From positions 405,642 to 469,641 of the forward strand of contig NZ_VZRA01000002.1 in the NCBI RefSeq assembly GCF_008802355.1: a stretch of DNA of 64,000 nucleotides, in the 5' to 3' direction. Source of the stretch: Oryzomonas sagensis. Its GTDB lineage: Bacteria > Desulfobacterota > Desulfuromonadia > Geobacterales > Pseudopelobacteraceae. Positions 17,508 through 25,543 of the stretch are shown here, piece after piece (position 1 is the first letter of the stretch; each line of letters begins with the position of its first letter). The translations under genes and the position numbers were made by a program. The notes under the pieces are model-generated. The model ran no database searches. It was not told the DNA's origin and saw only the letters and a program-made list of their open reading frames with translations.

Positions 17508-18419
17508 TTACTGCTTGACCTCGAGAAGCTCCACTTCGAATACCAGCGTGGCATACGGCAGGATGAGATTGCCCGCCCCCTTCTCCCCATAGGCGATCTC
17601 CGGGGGGCAGACCAGCTCTGCCTTGCCTCCCGGTTTCATCCTCTGCAGCCCCTCGTTCCAGCACTTGATGACGCCGTCCATCTTAAGCTCGAGCGGCTCC
17701 CCCCGTTTGTAGGAACTGTCGAATTCCTTCCCGTCGGGGAGTGTGCCGCGGTAGTTGACCTTTACCGTGGCGGTCGGGCTCGGACTGGGCCCGCTGCCAT
17801 CCTTGATCGAGCGATAGACCAGTCCGGAATCGGTCTTGAGCGCGCCCTTTTCCCCGGCTGACTTTTCAAGGAACTCCTTGTTCTGTCCGGCCAGCTTTTG
17901 CCCCAGGGCCTTGCGGCGCTCAACGGCCAGCTCGTTGATCTTCCCCGCGTAGGCGCTGAGATCCCCCGTAGGGCCCTTGCCGGTTGCGGCGTGGGTGAGC
18001 CCCTGCTTGACCAGTTCCAGTTCGCCGCGCGTCAGGTTGAAGTCGGCAAGATCACGGTATAAAACCAGGCCGATGGCATAGATCGTCTCCAGGTTCTCGA
18101 TCCTGGTCTGATCTTCCTGTGCCGTGGCCTGCTTGTCTTTTTGCTGTCTCGCCTTTCGTTCGGCGGCAAAGTTTTTCATGGTTGCCACCAGCTCCTCATC
18201 GGACATGAGGAGCTTCTCGCCCCCCATCGCGTCCTTCATGCCTTTAAGCACCATACCCGGGTCCATCTCGGCCCCTTGCCGCCTGAGGTTTCTGCCCATA
18301 TCGACCCCAAGGCCATAACTCTGTTTCTCTATGGGCGTTTTGAGGGCCGGTGCCTCGCCGGCAACCATCTGGGCGGACAGAAGCACCACCCCTAAAACAA
18401 CAATCCATTTGAATGTCAT
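17508..18419 (-). CDS. FKBP-type peptidyl-prolyl isomerase (FkpA/Mip-like), internal start
   Basis: Alternative or additional product from ATG 18419, preceded by AAAGGAG at good spacing: 303 residues with a signal peptide (VVLGVVLLSAQMVAGE), an FKBP_N dimerisation domain (KQSYGLGVDMGRNL ... helical to about 190) and a C-terminal FKBP domain (VKVNYRGTLPDGKEFDSSY, WNEGLQRMKPGGKAELVCPP, AYGEKGAGNLILP, LVFEVELL). Active-site Tyr, Phe, Asp and the I/L-P pair are present. This is the classic periplasmic FkpA/Mip layout and helps fold exported proteins; here it lies ahead of a 1597-residue secreted oxidase. It shares its frame with the upstream transferase because no stop codon separates them. Confidence 0.75.
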   Translation of the reverse strand: MTFKWIVVLGVVLLSAQMVAGEAPALKTPIEKQSYGLGVDMGRNLRRQGAEMDPGMVLKGMKDAMGGEKLLMSDEELVATMKNFAAERKARQQKDKQATAQEDQTRIENLETIYAIGLVLYRDLADFNLTRGELELVKQGLTHAATGKGPTGDLSAYAGKINELAVERRKALGQKLAGQNKEFLEKSAGEKGALKTDSGLVYRSIKDGSGPSPSPTATVKVNYRGTLPDGKEFDSSYKRGEPLELKMDGVIKCWNEGLQRMKPGGKAELVCPPEIAYGEKGAGNLILPYATLVFEVELLEVKQ

Positions 18420-19526
18420 AGTCGTCTCTCCTTTGTGGGCTAAGCCCGGGTTGGGATTAGTATAGTGGCTGAACCCAGCCGAATCTGTTTCCATGCTGGT
18501 TTGGTGGCCTTCCACCCTGCTCGGCTGTACCGGTGCCAGGCTGGCGCTCAACAGGCCCAGGAATGCGGACGCTGACAACACGAAGCCGAGATACGATGTG
18601 GAGGCCCTGTTGGTGAGGAAGAGCGCGATGCCGCCGAACAGCGCGGTCAAGGTCCAGAACAGGAGCGTCACGTTCACTGGAGAGATGTTCTTCCGCACCA
18701 TCAGGTAGTGCAGGTGAAGGGTGTCTGCCTGAAACGGATTCCTGCCGTTCATGAGCCTCACGAACAGCACCCGGAGCGTATCGAAGATAGGGATGAGCAG
18801 CACAAGCACCGGGAACAGGCAATCCACCGGAGATTTTGCATCCTGTGTCAAAAGCACGGCGGTGAAGGACAGGGAGAAACCGAGAAAGAGACTCCCCGAG
18901 TCTCCCATGAAGATTCTGGCATTGGGGAAGTTGTACAGGAGGAATGCGCCCAGAGCCCCTGCAAAGGCAAAACAGACAACCGCCACCGGCATGTTGCCCG
19001 TGAGGAGGGCGGTAATCCCCATGAACAGGAACCCCAGGAGCGATACGCCTCCGGCAAGGCCGTTGAGACCGTCCAGAAGGTTGATGGCGTTGGTGATGCC
19101 GATGACGCTCAGGTAGGTGAAAGGGGTACTTAACCAGCCCAACGCAACCAGCCCCAGCGGGCCGTACGTCCCGACATGGTGAATCGTCAGATCACCGCAG
19201 AATATGACGATCGTTGCCGCTGCCGTCATCCCGGCAAACTTGGTTTTCCACCCGAGGGACGCGAGGTCGTCGATGGCTCCCATGCCGACCAGAAGGAACG
19301 ACGCGACAATGTAAGGCGTCAGGGCGCCGGTGTCGTTTTCCATGAACAGAAACGGCAGTACGCCGACAAAGAACGCCACCCCACCCCACCGGGGGGTTGT
19401 CTTGCTATGCAGTCGTCGTCCACCCGGCGCATCCAGGCATCTGCATGCCGTGGCAATGCGGATGACAAACGGCATGACGGCGGCCGTGAGCAGGAACGAA
19501 ACGAGACAAGGAATGACGGGTTTCAT
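17508..19526 (-). CDS. WecA/TagO-like glycosyl-1-phosphate transferase read in frame into an FKBP isomerase
   Basis: The frame opens at an ATG (19526, GAGGA five nt upstream) and has no stop until 17508, giving 672 residues. Residues 1-330 are a polytopic membrane protein with the MraY/WecA family signatures: DDLASLGWK, NAINLLDGLNGLAGG, FPNARIFMGDSGSLFLGF and a LHLHYL histidine motif. It should transfer sugar-1-phosphate from a UDP-sugar to undecaprenyl phosphate, starting exopolysaccharide synthesis. A 40-residue hydrophilic tail follows and continues straight into the FKBP protein (17508-18419). That part has its own ribosome site and signal peptide, so separate translation is also possible. 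First gene after promoter copy 3. Confidence 0.65.
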   Translation of the reverse strand: MKPVIPCLVSFLLTAAVMPFVIRIATACRCLDAPGGRRLHSKTTPRWGGVAFFVGVLPFLFMENDTGALTPYIVASFLLVGMGAIDDLASLGWKTKFAGMTAAATIVIFCGDLTIHHVGTYGPLGLVALGWLSTPFTYLSVIGITNAINLLDGLNGLAGGVSLLGFLFMGITALLTGNMPVAVVCFAFAGALGAFLLYNFPNARIFMGDSGSLFLGFSLSFTAVLLTQDAKSPVDCLFPVLVLLIPIFDTLRVLFVRLMNGRNPFQADTLHLHYLMVRKNISPVNVTLLFWTLTALFGGIALFLTNRASTSYLGFVLSASAFLGLLSASLAPVQPSRVEGHQTSMETDSAGFSHYTNPNPGLAHKGETTMTFKWIVVLGVVLLSAQMVAGEAPALKTPIEKQSYGLGVDMGRNLRRQGAEMDPGMVLKGMKDAMGGEKLLMSDEELVATMKNFAAERKARQQKDKQATAQEDQTRIENLETIYAIGLVLYRDLADFNLTRGELELVKQGLTHAATGKGPTGDLSAYAGKINELAVERRKALGQKLAGQNKEFLEKSAGEKGALKTDSGLVYRSIKDGSGPSPSPTATVKVNYRGTLPDGKEFDSSYKRGEPLELKMDGVIKCWNEGLQRMKPGGKAELVCPPEIAYGEKGAGNLILPYATLVFEVELLEVKQ

Positions 19527-19718
19527 AGATGTCCTCGCAGAGCCTGGCTGAGATGGCACTTATGGGGCCGGTTGTTGTACATCAGCTACCGGGGTGGTCT
19601 GTGACTTTGCCGCTTGCTCAAATGTTCACTGTACCAACCTGACCGCGATATAGAGACGGCGGAGTTGGCCGGGGAAAGTGCAGCAAGCAGTACTTAGCAG
19701 GGATCGGCATTTGAAATA

Positions 19719-19773
19719 ATTATATCCGATCTCGTAAGTCGGAAAATTCGGTGGATGTCCGTATTATTTATAG
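19719..19773 (-). promoter_or_regulatory. Shared regulated promoter, copy 3 (transferase-FKBP-oxidase unit)
   Basis: Minus strand: CTATAAATAATACGGACATC box (19754-19773) and a perfect TATAAT -10 (19719-19724), 61-nt gapless alignment with copy 1 including GATCGGATATAMT and TATTTC/AATTTC flanks. The distal TGCAAA part is weaker here (ATAAAT) while GGACATCCACCGA is strong. Confidence 0.7.
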
Positions 19774-19906
19774 GTATTTCAAACGTACTACTTAGGTGTT
19801 TGTATGGTGGGGAAATGCCGTCTGTCCTAGGAGAGGCACAACGACGTCAGCAACAGGAGAGGTGAACGGTGTTGCCTGAGCCATGCCGGTCCCCAGGGGG
19901 ATAAAA

Positions 19907-19938
19907 ACGAGGCCGTTTGCACCGGCAAACGGCCTCGT
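19907..19938 (-). terminator. Rho-independent terminator after the CxxCH/Ig-like gene
   Basis: Fourteen-base-pair ACGAGGCCGTTTGC stem with a four-nt loop, followed on the minus strand by TTTTTATCC. It is 97 nt past the stop of the 20035-22455 gene. Confidence 0.85.
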
Positions 19939-20034
19939 CAGACCTTGGGCAGAGGACATCACCATGCGGATCTGCCACTCATTTCATTCCGTTCTCTCAG
20001 GTTCATTCGTCGCCATGGCGGTCTAAAGCCGCCG

Positions 20035-22455
20035 CTACCACCTCTTGCCATGACAATTGTAGCAACTCAGTGGCTGGCCTTTGGAGGCGGAATCGATGCT
20101 GTGGCAGCTGATGCAACTGCTCACGCCGTTTTTCTCCACATACGTGGGATGGCTGCTCTTCGGATTGGTCCAGCCAAAGGGATGGGACGTGGTGCCGGTG
20201 GCCGTACCTCCCGTGTTCACGGTGTCCGTACTCGTACCGGTGGAACTCCCTTCGCTGCTCCGACTTTCATACTCATTTTCACCACTTTTGGCGGGCCGGT
20301 AAATCACGTTCCGGGTTACGGTGCTGCTGTTGCCGGAGGCATCCGTCGCGGTGACGGTAATGGTGTACAGTTTGGCGCTGGTAAAGGTAAGCCGCTGCCT
20401 GAAAATGCCGTTTGTCACCAACTGGGTGTACGTTTTGCCGGCCATGGTGATAGCCACGGTGATCTCCTTGGTACTGTTGGTGACCGTACCGAAGAGGATC
20501 AGGTAGGAACGGCTGGTGGTCATGTCCTGGGCGGGATTGGTGACCGCCAGTGTGAACTTGGATGTATCGTATGACACTGTCCGCTTGACGCTGGAGGTGT
20601 TGCCCGCCAGGTCGGTCGCCACGATAGTGATGGTATTCACGCCCGGCGCCAGATTGACGGAGGCGCTGAAATTGTTGCCGCTCATGGTGGCGGATTGGGG
20701 GCTGCCGCCGTTGGTGGTGATAGCCACCGTGGAGGTTTCGTTGACGCTGCCGGTCACGGCGGCGAATGACGATGTCGTGGTGCTGTTGTCGATGGGGGCC
20801 GCAACCGTCAGTACCGGAGCAGCCGGATCATAGTTGATGGTGCGGGTATCGCTTTTCTGGTTGCCGGCGCTGTCGGTGGCGATGACCGTAATGGTGTTGG
20901 CCCCGGCAATCAGGGTGATGGCGGTGGAGAAGGAGCCGTCGGACATGATGGTGACGTTCTGGCCGTTGACGGTGACGGACTGGGTGCCGGCACTGACGCT
21001 GCCGCTGATGTTGAGCGTGGCATTGTTGGTATATGAACCGTCGGAAAGAGCCGAGACCGTAAGTGTCGGGGCGCTTGACCGTATCGTAATGCCGAAGGCG
21101 CTGGAGGCGCTCCCCCCGGCCGTGGTGACGGTGACGGTTCCGGCGCCGGCGGCGGCATTGGCGGCGACGTTGACCGGCAGGCTGACCGAGGTGGCGGTGG
21201 CGGTGGCGGTGGCCGTACCGCCGGTAACCCCGCTGTTGCTGAAGCTTACCGCTGCGCCGGCCAGGTTGGCGCCCGCGATGGTGACGACCTGATTGACTGC
21301 CCCCTGCACGAGGCTGTTGGGGGAGACCGAACTGATTGCCGGTAGCGGAACGGCGCTGGCGGTGACGCTGAAGGCCTTGGAGGCGCTGCCGTTGGCCGTG
21401 GTGACGGTGACCGTCCCGGCACCGATAGCAGCGGCGGCCCCGACACTGACCGGTACGTTGATGGCGGTGGCGGTCCCGGTGGCTGTGCCGGCGGTGATCC
21501 CGCCGTTACTGAAGCTCACCGTGGCGCCGCTCAGGTTGGTGCCGGTTATGGCGATGGTTTGACCGGTAGCTCCCTGGGCGAGGCTGTTGGGGGAGACCGA
21601 ACTGATCGTCGGCGTCACGGCGGGGCTGGCGGTGACGTTGAAGGTGCTGGAGGCACTGCCCCCGGCCGTGGTGACGGTGACCGTCCCGGTGCCGATGGCG
21701 GCGGTGGCTGCCACGCTGACCGGCAGGCTGATGGACGTGGCGGTCCCGGTAGCCGTTCCGGCGGTGATCCCGTTGTTACTGAAGCTTACCGCGGCGCCGC
21801 TCAGGTTGGTGCCGGCGATGGTGACGGTCTGGCCGGCAGCCCCCTGTACGAGGTTGTTGGGAGCCACCGAACTGATCGTGGGCGCCGGCAGGGTGGCCGG
21901 GGCAACGGTAAAGGGGGCGGCGATATTCACGATCTCGGAGCCATGGTCAGGGTTGTTGGCGTCTGGGGTCCAGCCGGAACCGAAGGCCGCTCCCCCGGCG
22001 TCGTACTGGTTGCCGTACCAGCCGACCTTCCAGGTGTAGGTGCCCGGCGTTGCCGGTGCAGGCGCGCTCAGGGTCGCGGGGTAGGTGGCCGAGTTGCCCA
22101 TGCCGCTGTCATTGCCGGTGGAGCGCGTCAACTCGACGCTGTTCTGGTCATAAAGCACGGCCCGGAACCAGCCGGTGCGGTAGCCGCCGGTAATGGTGAC
22201 CGTTACCAACTCGCCCGGGGCGTAGGAACTCTTGTTGGTTGTGCCCGCCACATTGATGGAGCTCTTGGCGCTGCTCGGATGGGTGCCGTGGGCATGGCAC
22301 CCGTTGCAGGTGGCAACGACCGGCGAGGAATGGCAGCCGGAGCATCCCTGGCTGGTGAAGTAGCTGGATTGGGCCAACGCCTCGGAACCCCACAGGTGTG
22401 CCATAATCACTACTATTGCGAAGAAACTGAGTAGAGTCGCCGCGACTATCTTCAT
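20035..22455 (-). CDS. Secreted CxxCH / IPT / Ig-like repeat protein
   Basis: 806 residues from the ATG at 22455 (AAGGAGAG upstream). The signal peptide ends ALAQS. Two heme-type motifs follow at once (CSGCH, CNGCH with HGTH), then a domain with GGYRTGWFRAVLYD (reeler/DOMON-like region near 80-190), three IPT/TIG domains that each begin ISSV-x-PN-[NS]-L-x-QGA, at least three bacterial Ig-like domains (PVLTVAAPIDNSTTTSSFAAV and neighbours), and two final CISCH and CYNCH motifs. It is a surface or secreted cytochrome-like fibre; CxxCH pairs at both ends could let it bridge redox partners. First gene after promoter copy 4. Confidence 0.82.
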   Translation of the reverse strand: MKIVAATLLSFFAIVVIMAHLWGSEALAQSSYFTSQGCSGCHSSPVVATCNGCHAHGTHPSSAKSSINVAGTTNKSSYAPGELVTVTITGGYRTGWFRAVLYDQNSVELTRSTGNDSGMGNSATYPATLSAPAPATPGTYTWKVGWYGNQYDAGGAAFGSGWTPDANNPDHGSEIVNIAAPFTVAPATLPAPTISSVAPNNLVQGAAGQTVTIAGTNLSGAAVSFSNNGITAGTATGTATSISLPVSVAATAAIGTGTVTVTTAGGSASSTFNVTASPAVTPTISSVSPNSLAQGATGQTIAITGTNLSGATVSFSNGGITAGTATGTATAINVPVSVGAAAAIGAGTVTVTTANGSASKAFSVTASAVPLPAISSVSPNSLVQGAVNQVVTIAGANLAGAAVSFSNSGVTGGTATATATATSVSLPVNVAANAAAGAGTVTVTTAGGSASSAFGITIRSSAPTLTVSALSDGSYTNNATLNISGSVSAGTQSVTVNGQNVTIMSDGSFSTAITLIAGANTITVIATDSAGNQKSDTRTINYDPAAPVLTVAAPIDNSTTTSSFAAVTGSVNETSTVAITTNGGSPQSATMSGNNFSASVNLAPGVNTITIVATDLAGNTSSVKRTVSYDTSKFTLAVTNPAQDMTTSRSYLILFGTVTNSTKEITVAITMAGKTYTQLVTNGIFRQRLTFTSAKLYTITVTATDASGNSSTVTRNVIYRPAKSGENEYESRSSEGSSTGTSTDTVNTGGTATGTTSHPFGWTNPKSSHPTYVEKNGVSSCISCHSIDSASKGQPLSCYNCHGKRW
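21080..21890 (-). repeat. Three near-identical IPT/TIG coding repeats
   Basis: Each unit of about 270-280 bp encodes the start ISSV-[AS]-PN-x-L-[VA]-QGA, the middle GTNLSGA-[AT]-VSFSN and the end GTVTVTTA-x-GSAS. DNA identity between units is high enough to suggest recent duplication or gene conversion. Confidence 0.75.
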
Positions 22456-22514
22456 AATTCTCTCCTTTCTGTTGTGTCCTCTACGGCCATTCGCCGAACT
22501 AATCATGAGTTCAA

Positions 22515-22570
22515 AGTATAATCCAGCACGCCGGGCTCCATGTAGCGGAAGATGTCCGATTTTTGCATCA
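22515..22570 (-). promoter_or_regulatory. Shared regulated promoter, copy 4 (CxxCH protein)
   Basis: Minus strand: TGATGCAAAAATCGGACATC box (22551-22570) and a TATACT -10 (22515-22520); one nt longer than copy 1. Leader to the ATG at 22455 is about 53 nt. Confidence 0.7.
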
Positions 22571-22695
22571 GTGTTTGGAACACGGTTGCTGGGTCGTTAT
22601 CTTATTTATTGCCGGGGCTTGCCCAAAAACGGAGCTGATAGGACAAACACTTAACGCAATCGGGAGAACAACCTACGAATTTCATCCGGTTCTCC

Positions 22696-22750
22696 TAGTG
22701 CAAATACGGACATCTGCTCATTTAATCTTCGGAAACGGCATGTTATCTAA
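22696..22750 (+). promoter_or_regulatory. Shared regulated promoter, copy 5 (histidine kinase/regulator genes)
   Basis: Plus strand: TAGTGCAAATACGGACATC (22696-22714) with a TTATCT/TATCTA -10 candidate at 22743-22749 and the same distance between them as in the other copies. It faces the two-component genes, suggesting autoregulation. Confidence 0.6.
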
Positions 22751-22936
22751 TAGGAAAAGCAAACAATTTCGGCCGAGTCGCGTGAACCGGTGAACCTCCT
22801 CCTTTTGCGTCATTCGCCCGCCTTGCTCCGGGGGCGGCCTGCCTGGAAAAATTGTTCCGGTTTGAGACAAACGATTGTTTATCTGGCATAATGTAAACAC
22901 TATGTCCACTGCTTGCAGCGGGCATGTGAGGTTGCC

Positions 22937-24319
22937 GTGGAAACAAACAATAATGGGAATTCGACAACCCCATCCTCAAAAATGAGGCCCCGCAGGGAGG
23001 CATCTCAGCCGGGCTCCGTGTCGATAGCGCCCCCGGCCCGAGCGAAGGGTGGGACACAGATGTGGTGGCTTGAACTTGAGGCGCAGAGGAACGAACTGGA
23101 GATGCGGAATGCCGAGCTTCTCCGGTCCGTGAACGAGACGGAAAAGGTCTTGCAGGAATACAAGGAACTGTTCGATCTTGCGCCGGTCGGCGGCGTCATC
23201 CTCGGGCCGGACGGGTGCATTCGCACTGTCAACCGGGCGGGCGCCAAAATATTGGGGAGCGGACCTTCCGAACTGGTCGGCCTGCGGTTGGAGCAGTTTG
23301 TCCCGGATGCCGCACGCCAACTCTACCTGGACTTTGCCGGTAAGTTGTTGGGGGAAAGACGGCAAGCCGACTGCGAGGTGGAGCTCGTGAAGGAGGGAAA
23401 CTGCTCTGTTATCCGTTTCGAGGGGGGAAGCAGTACGTCGGGTGATGAATGCCTTGTCGCAATGATCGACATTACCGACCAGAGGGCGCCCGACGAGTGG
23501 GTGGGCAGGCCCACGGGTAATCCGGAGTCGCGGATGCAGGCGTTGGCCGAAGAACTGGCCCGGACAAAACAGGAATGTTCGAGAGAAGCCTCCCGGCATA
23601 AGAAATGGGAGGAGACGCTGAAAGATTCACTGATGCGGCAGCGGATACTCGCGTCCCATCTCGTGACCATCCGGGAAGAAGAGCGGGCGAGCGTTGCGCG
23701 GGAGATCCACGACGAACTGGGGCAGATGCTGGCGTCCCTCCAACTGAACGTGTCGCTCATAGCGCTGGAATACCGCGACCACAAACAGCTTGTGGCCAGG
23801 GCCAAGCAAATGGAGCAGTTGGTCAGTTCGTCGATCATGACCGTGCAACGCATCTCTGCGGGGCTACGGCCCGTGATGCTTGATCTGCTGGGGCTTGCCG
23901 ATGCCATGGAGTGGCAGGCCCAGGAGTTCCGGAAGATGAGCGGAATCCCTTGCACGATCAACATGCAACCGATGGAAAAGAAGCTGGATCGGAACCTGTC
24001 AACGGCGATTTTCCGGATCTTCCAGGAAGCGCTGACCAATGTCGTTCGCCATTCCGGCGCGACGCGCATCCAGGCGGACCTGGCGGTACGGAAGGGGTGG
24101 CTGACCCTGGCGGTGCGCGATGATGGCCGGGGCATTACCGAAGAGGAAAAGAAGGCCCATTTCTCTCTCGGTATAGCAGGGATGCGGGAACGGGCCGAGG
24201 CGTTCGGAGGCAAACTGAGGATCTGTGGTTCCCTGCACCGTGGGACCATACTCTTTGCACGCGTCCCATTGGGAAGGAAGGAGGAACGTAATGCCCACGA
24301 GGATTCTTGTAGCGGATGA
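22937..24319 (+). CDS. PAS histidine kinase, DegS/NarX type (HisKA_3)
   Basis: 460 residues from a GTG at 22937 behind GTGAGG; an earlier TTG at 22913 is in frame but has no ribosome site. No membrane segment is visible, so it is cytoplasmic. Order: short coiled coil (WLELEAQRNELEMRNAELL), PAS domain (about 75-180, ELFDLAPVGGVILGPDG), second coil, HisKA_3 dimerisation domain with the phospho-accepting His258 in REIHDELGQML, and HATPase_c with N-box EALTNVVRHSG and G-box DDGRGI plus GIAGMRERAEAFGG. The family phosphorylates LuxR-type regulators; the partner gene overlaps its end by 29 nt. The PAS ligand is unknown. Confidence 0.9.
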   Translation: METNNNGNSTTPSSKMRPRREASQPGSVSIAPPARAKGGTQMWWLELEAQRNELEMRNAELLRSVNETEKVLQEYKELFDLAPVGGVILGPDGCIRTVNRAGAKILGSGPSELVGLRLEQFVPDAARQLYLDFAGKLLGERRQADCEVELVKEGNCSVIRFEGGSSTSGDECLVAMIDITDQRAPDEWVGRPTGNPESRMQALAEELARTKQECSREASRHKKWEETLKDSLMRQRILASHLVTIREEERASVAREIHDELGQMLASLQLNVSLIALEYRDHKQLVARAKQMEQLVSSSIMTVQRISAGLRPVMLDLLGLADAMEWQAQEFRKMSGIPCTINMQPMEKKLDRNLSTAIFRIFQEALTNVVRHSGATRIQADLAVRKGWLTLAVRDDGRGITEEEKKAHFSLGIAGMRERAEAFGGKLRICGSLHRGTILFARVPLGRKEERNAHEDSCSG

Positions 24320-24923
24320 TCACGCAATATTCCGGGAAGGGCTCAAGATGGTTGTTGCTTCGACGGTTGACATGACCGTTGTCGATGAGGCGGTCAACAC
24401 GCAGGAACTACTGAGCAAGGTGCAGAGCAACGACTACGACATGGTGGTTCTCGATATCTCCATGCCCGGCAGGAACGGGCTCGATGCCCTGGTGGAGATG
24501 AAGAACATCAAGCCGAGGCTGCCGGTTCTCGTACTCAGCATGCATCCCGAAGAACAGTACGCGCTCCGCGCGTACAAGTCAGGGGCATCCGGCTACTTGA
24601 CCAAGGGAAGCCCCTCCAAGGACCTCCTCGATGCGTTACAGAAGATTTCAATGGGGAAAAAATATGTGAGTGCCGCCCTGGCGGAATCACTCGTCACCGT
24701 TATCAGCGACCCCAATGGACAGGATCTCCTCCATAGCCTCTCCAACCGGGAATACCAGGTGATGAACCTGATCGCCTCCGGGAAGACGGTCGGCAAAATT
24801 GCCGTCGAGCTTTCCCTAAGCGTCAAAACCGTTAGTACCTACCGCGCCCACATCCTTCGCAAACTGAACATGAAAAACAATGCCGAGCTTACCCGGTTTG
24901 TCATCGAGAATGATATGCTGTAA
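24291..24923 (+). CDS. LuxR/NarL-family response regulator
   Basis: 210 residues; ATG at 24291 with GGAAGGAGG six nt upstream, inside the end of the kinase gene. Receiver domain with acidic pocket Asp9-Asp10, phospho-acceptor Asp55 (VVLDISMPG), LSMHP and the SGYLTKGSP lysine; DNA-binding domain about 145-205 (LSNREYQVMNLIASGKTVGKIAVELSLSVKTVSTYRAHILRKL in parts) is a typical GerE/LuxR helix-turn-helix. It is the best candidate to bind the shared TGCAAATATCGGACATC element found upstream of this pair and of four other units. That assignment is inference from position and co-occurrence. Confidence 0.92.
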   Translation: MPTRILVADDHAIFREGLKMVVASTVDMTVVDEAVNTQELLSKVQSNDYDMVVLDISMPGRNGLDALVEMKNIKPRLPVLVLSMHPEEQYALRAYKSGASGYLTKGSPSKDLLDALQKISMGKKYVSAALAESLVTVISDPNGQDLLHSLSNREYQVMNLIASGKTVGKIAVELSLSVKTVSTYRAHILRKLNMKNNAELTRFVIENDML

Positions 24924-25085
24924 TAGCAACGCTACCGGCACCCATCACGGCTACGGTATATCGGTCCGGGTAGCGGGGCGCTTTCGTGAACCGTCAGTGG
25001 TTATGCCGGATCAGGGGTAAAAACTGTAGCAGATTGCTTTATAATTCATTGGTTTTATAGTTGATTATTTTGCTTTAGAAAATTG

Positions 25086-25114
25086 TTGACAGGATGCCGG
25101 CAAAAGTGTAAATA
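25086..25114 (+). promoter_or_regulatory. Sigma-70 type promoter for the tandem riboswitch transcript
   Basis: TTGACA (25086-25091), 17-nt spacer, TAAATA (25109-25114). Transcription would start near 25120, just upstream of riboswitch 1. Confidence 0.6.
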
Positions 25115-25142
25115 TAAAGAAAATTTGTTGAGTAGTAGATAG

Positions 25143-25252
25143 ACGACAATACTTAACCATCCGCAAGGGTGGGGCGGAAAGCCTACAGGGTCTCACCGAG
25201 ACAGCCGGGTTGCCGAAATATCGCAAAGATATTTGGCCCCGGCTGTTTTTTT
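25143..25252 (+). ncRNA. GEMM-I (GEMM-Ib-like) cyclic-dinucleotide riboswitch 1 with terminator
   Basis: Aptamer 25143-25215: paired P1 ends, AACCATCC-GCAA-GGGTGGGG hairpin, GGCGGAAAGCC core, and GTCTC-ACC-GAGAC hairpin, then AGCCGGGTTGCCG. It closely matches the Geobacter cGAMP riboswitches as I remember them. The expression platform is a terminator: ACAGCCGGG (25201-25209) pairs with CCCGGCTGT, followed by TTTTTTT (ends 25252). Because the terminator uses the 3' part of the aptamer, ligand binding should block termination and turn the gene on. Confidence 0.9.
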
Positions 25253-25285
25253 ATTTTCTTCTCGTCGACTACTCAACAAGGCGAT

Positions 25286-25394
25286 AGCCGATAATACTAA
25301 ACCATTTGCGAGAATGGGGCGGAAAGCCTACAGGGTCTCACCGAGACAGCCGGGTTGCCGAAATGTCACCTCACTTCGGTCCCCGGCTGTTTTT
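25286..25394 (+). ncRNA. GEMM-I riboswitch 2 (tandem copy) with terminator
   Basis: Second aptamer (25286-25360) with AAACCATTTGCGAGAATGGG hairpin and the same GGCGGAAAGCC, GTCTCACCGAGAC and AGCCGGGTTGCCG blocks; terminator 25346-25394 again pairs ACAGCCGGG with CCCGGCTGT before TTTTT. The loop of the terminator differs entirely from copy 1, so the two units are old, independent switches in series in front of the cytochrome gene. Confidence 0.9.
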
Positions 25395-25543
25395 GTGTCC
25401 GGACACGGAAACAACCGAGGGCAGCCACAAGGAGGGATGCAGCGGTTTAAGATTGCATGGTTGACGTTTTTCAACAGTAAACGCAGTGACCACCACCGAG
25501 TACAAACGTGTACAAAACAACAAAGATGATGGAGGAAAGACCT

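Larger units (their letters stand above)
19527..20034. other. Intergenic region between the CxxCH protein gene and the WecA-like gene
   Basis: 508 nt without a supported gene. It contains the terminator at 19907-19938, shared promoter copy 3 at 19719-19773 and a leader of about 190 nt to the transferase gene. No further structure was identified. Confidence 0.6.
22456..22936. other. Divergent regulatory region between the CxxCH gene and the histidine kinase gene
   Basis: 480 nt without a supported gene, carrying promoter copy 4 (minus) and copy 5 (plus) plus a second possible kinase promoter near 22860-22892 (TTGAGA with CATAAT at 19-nt spacing). Confidence 0.6.
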
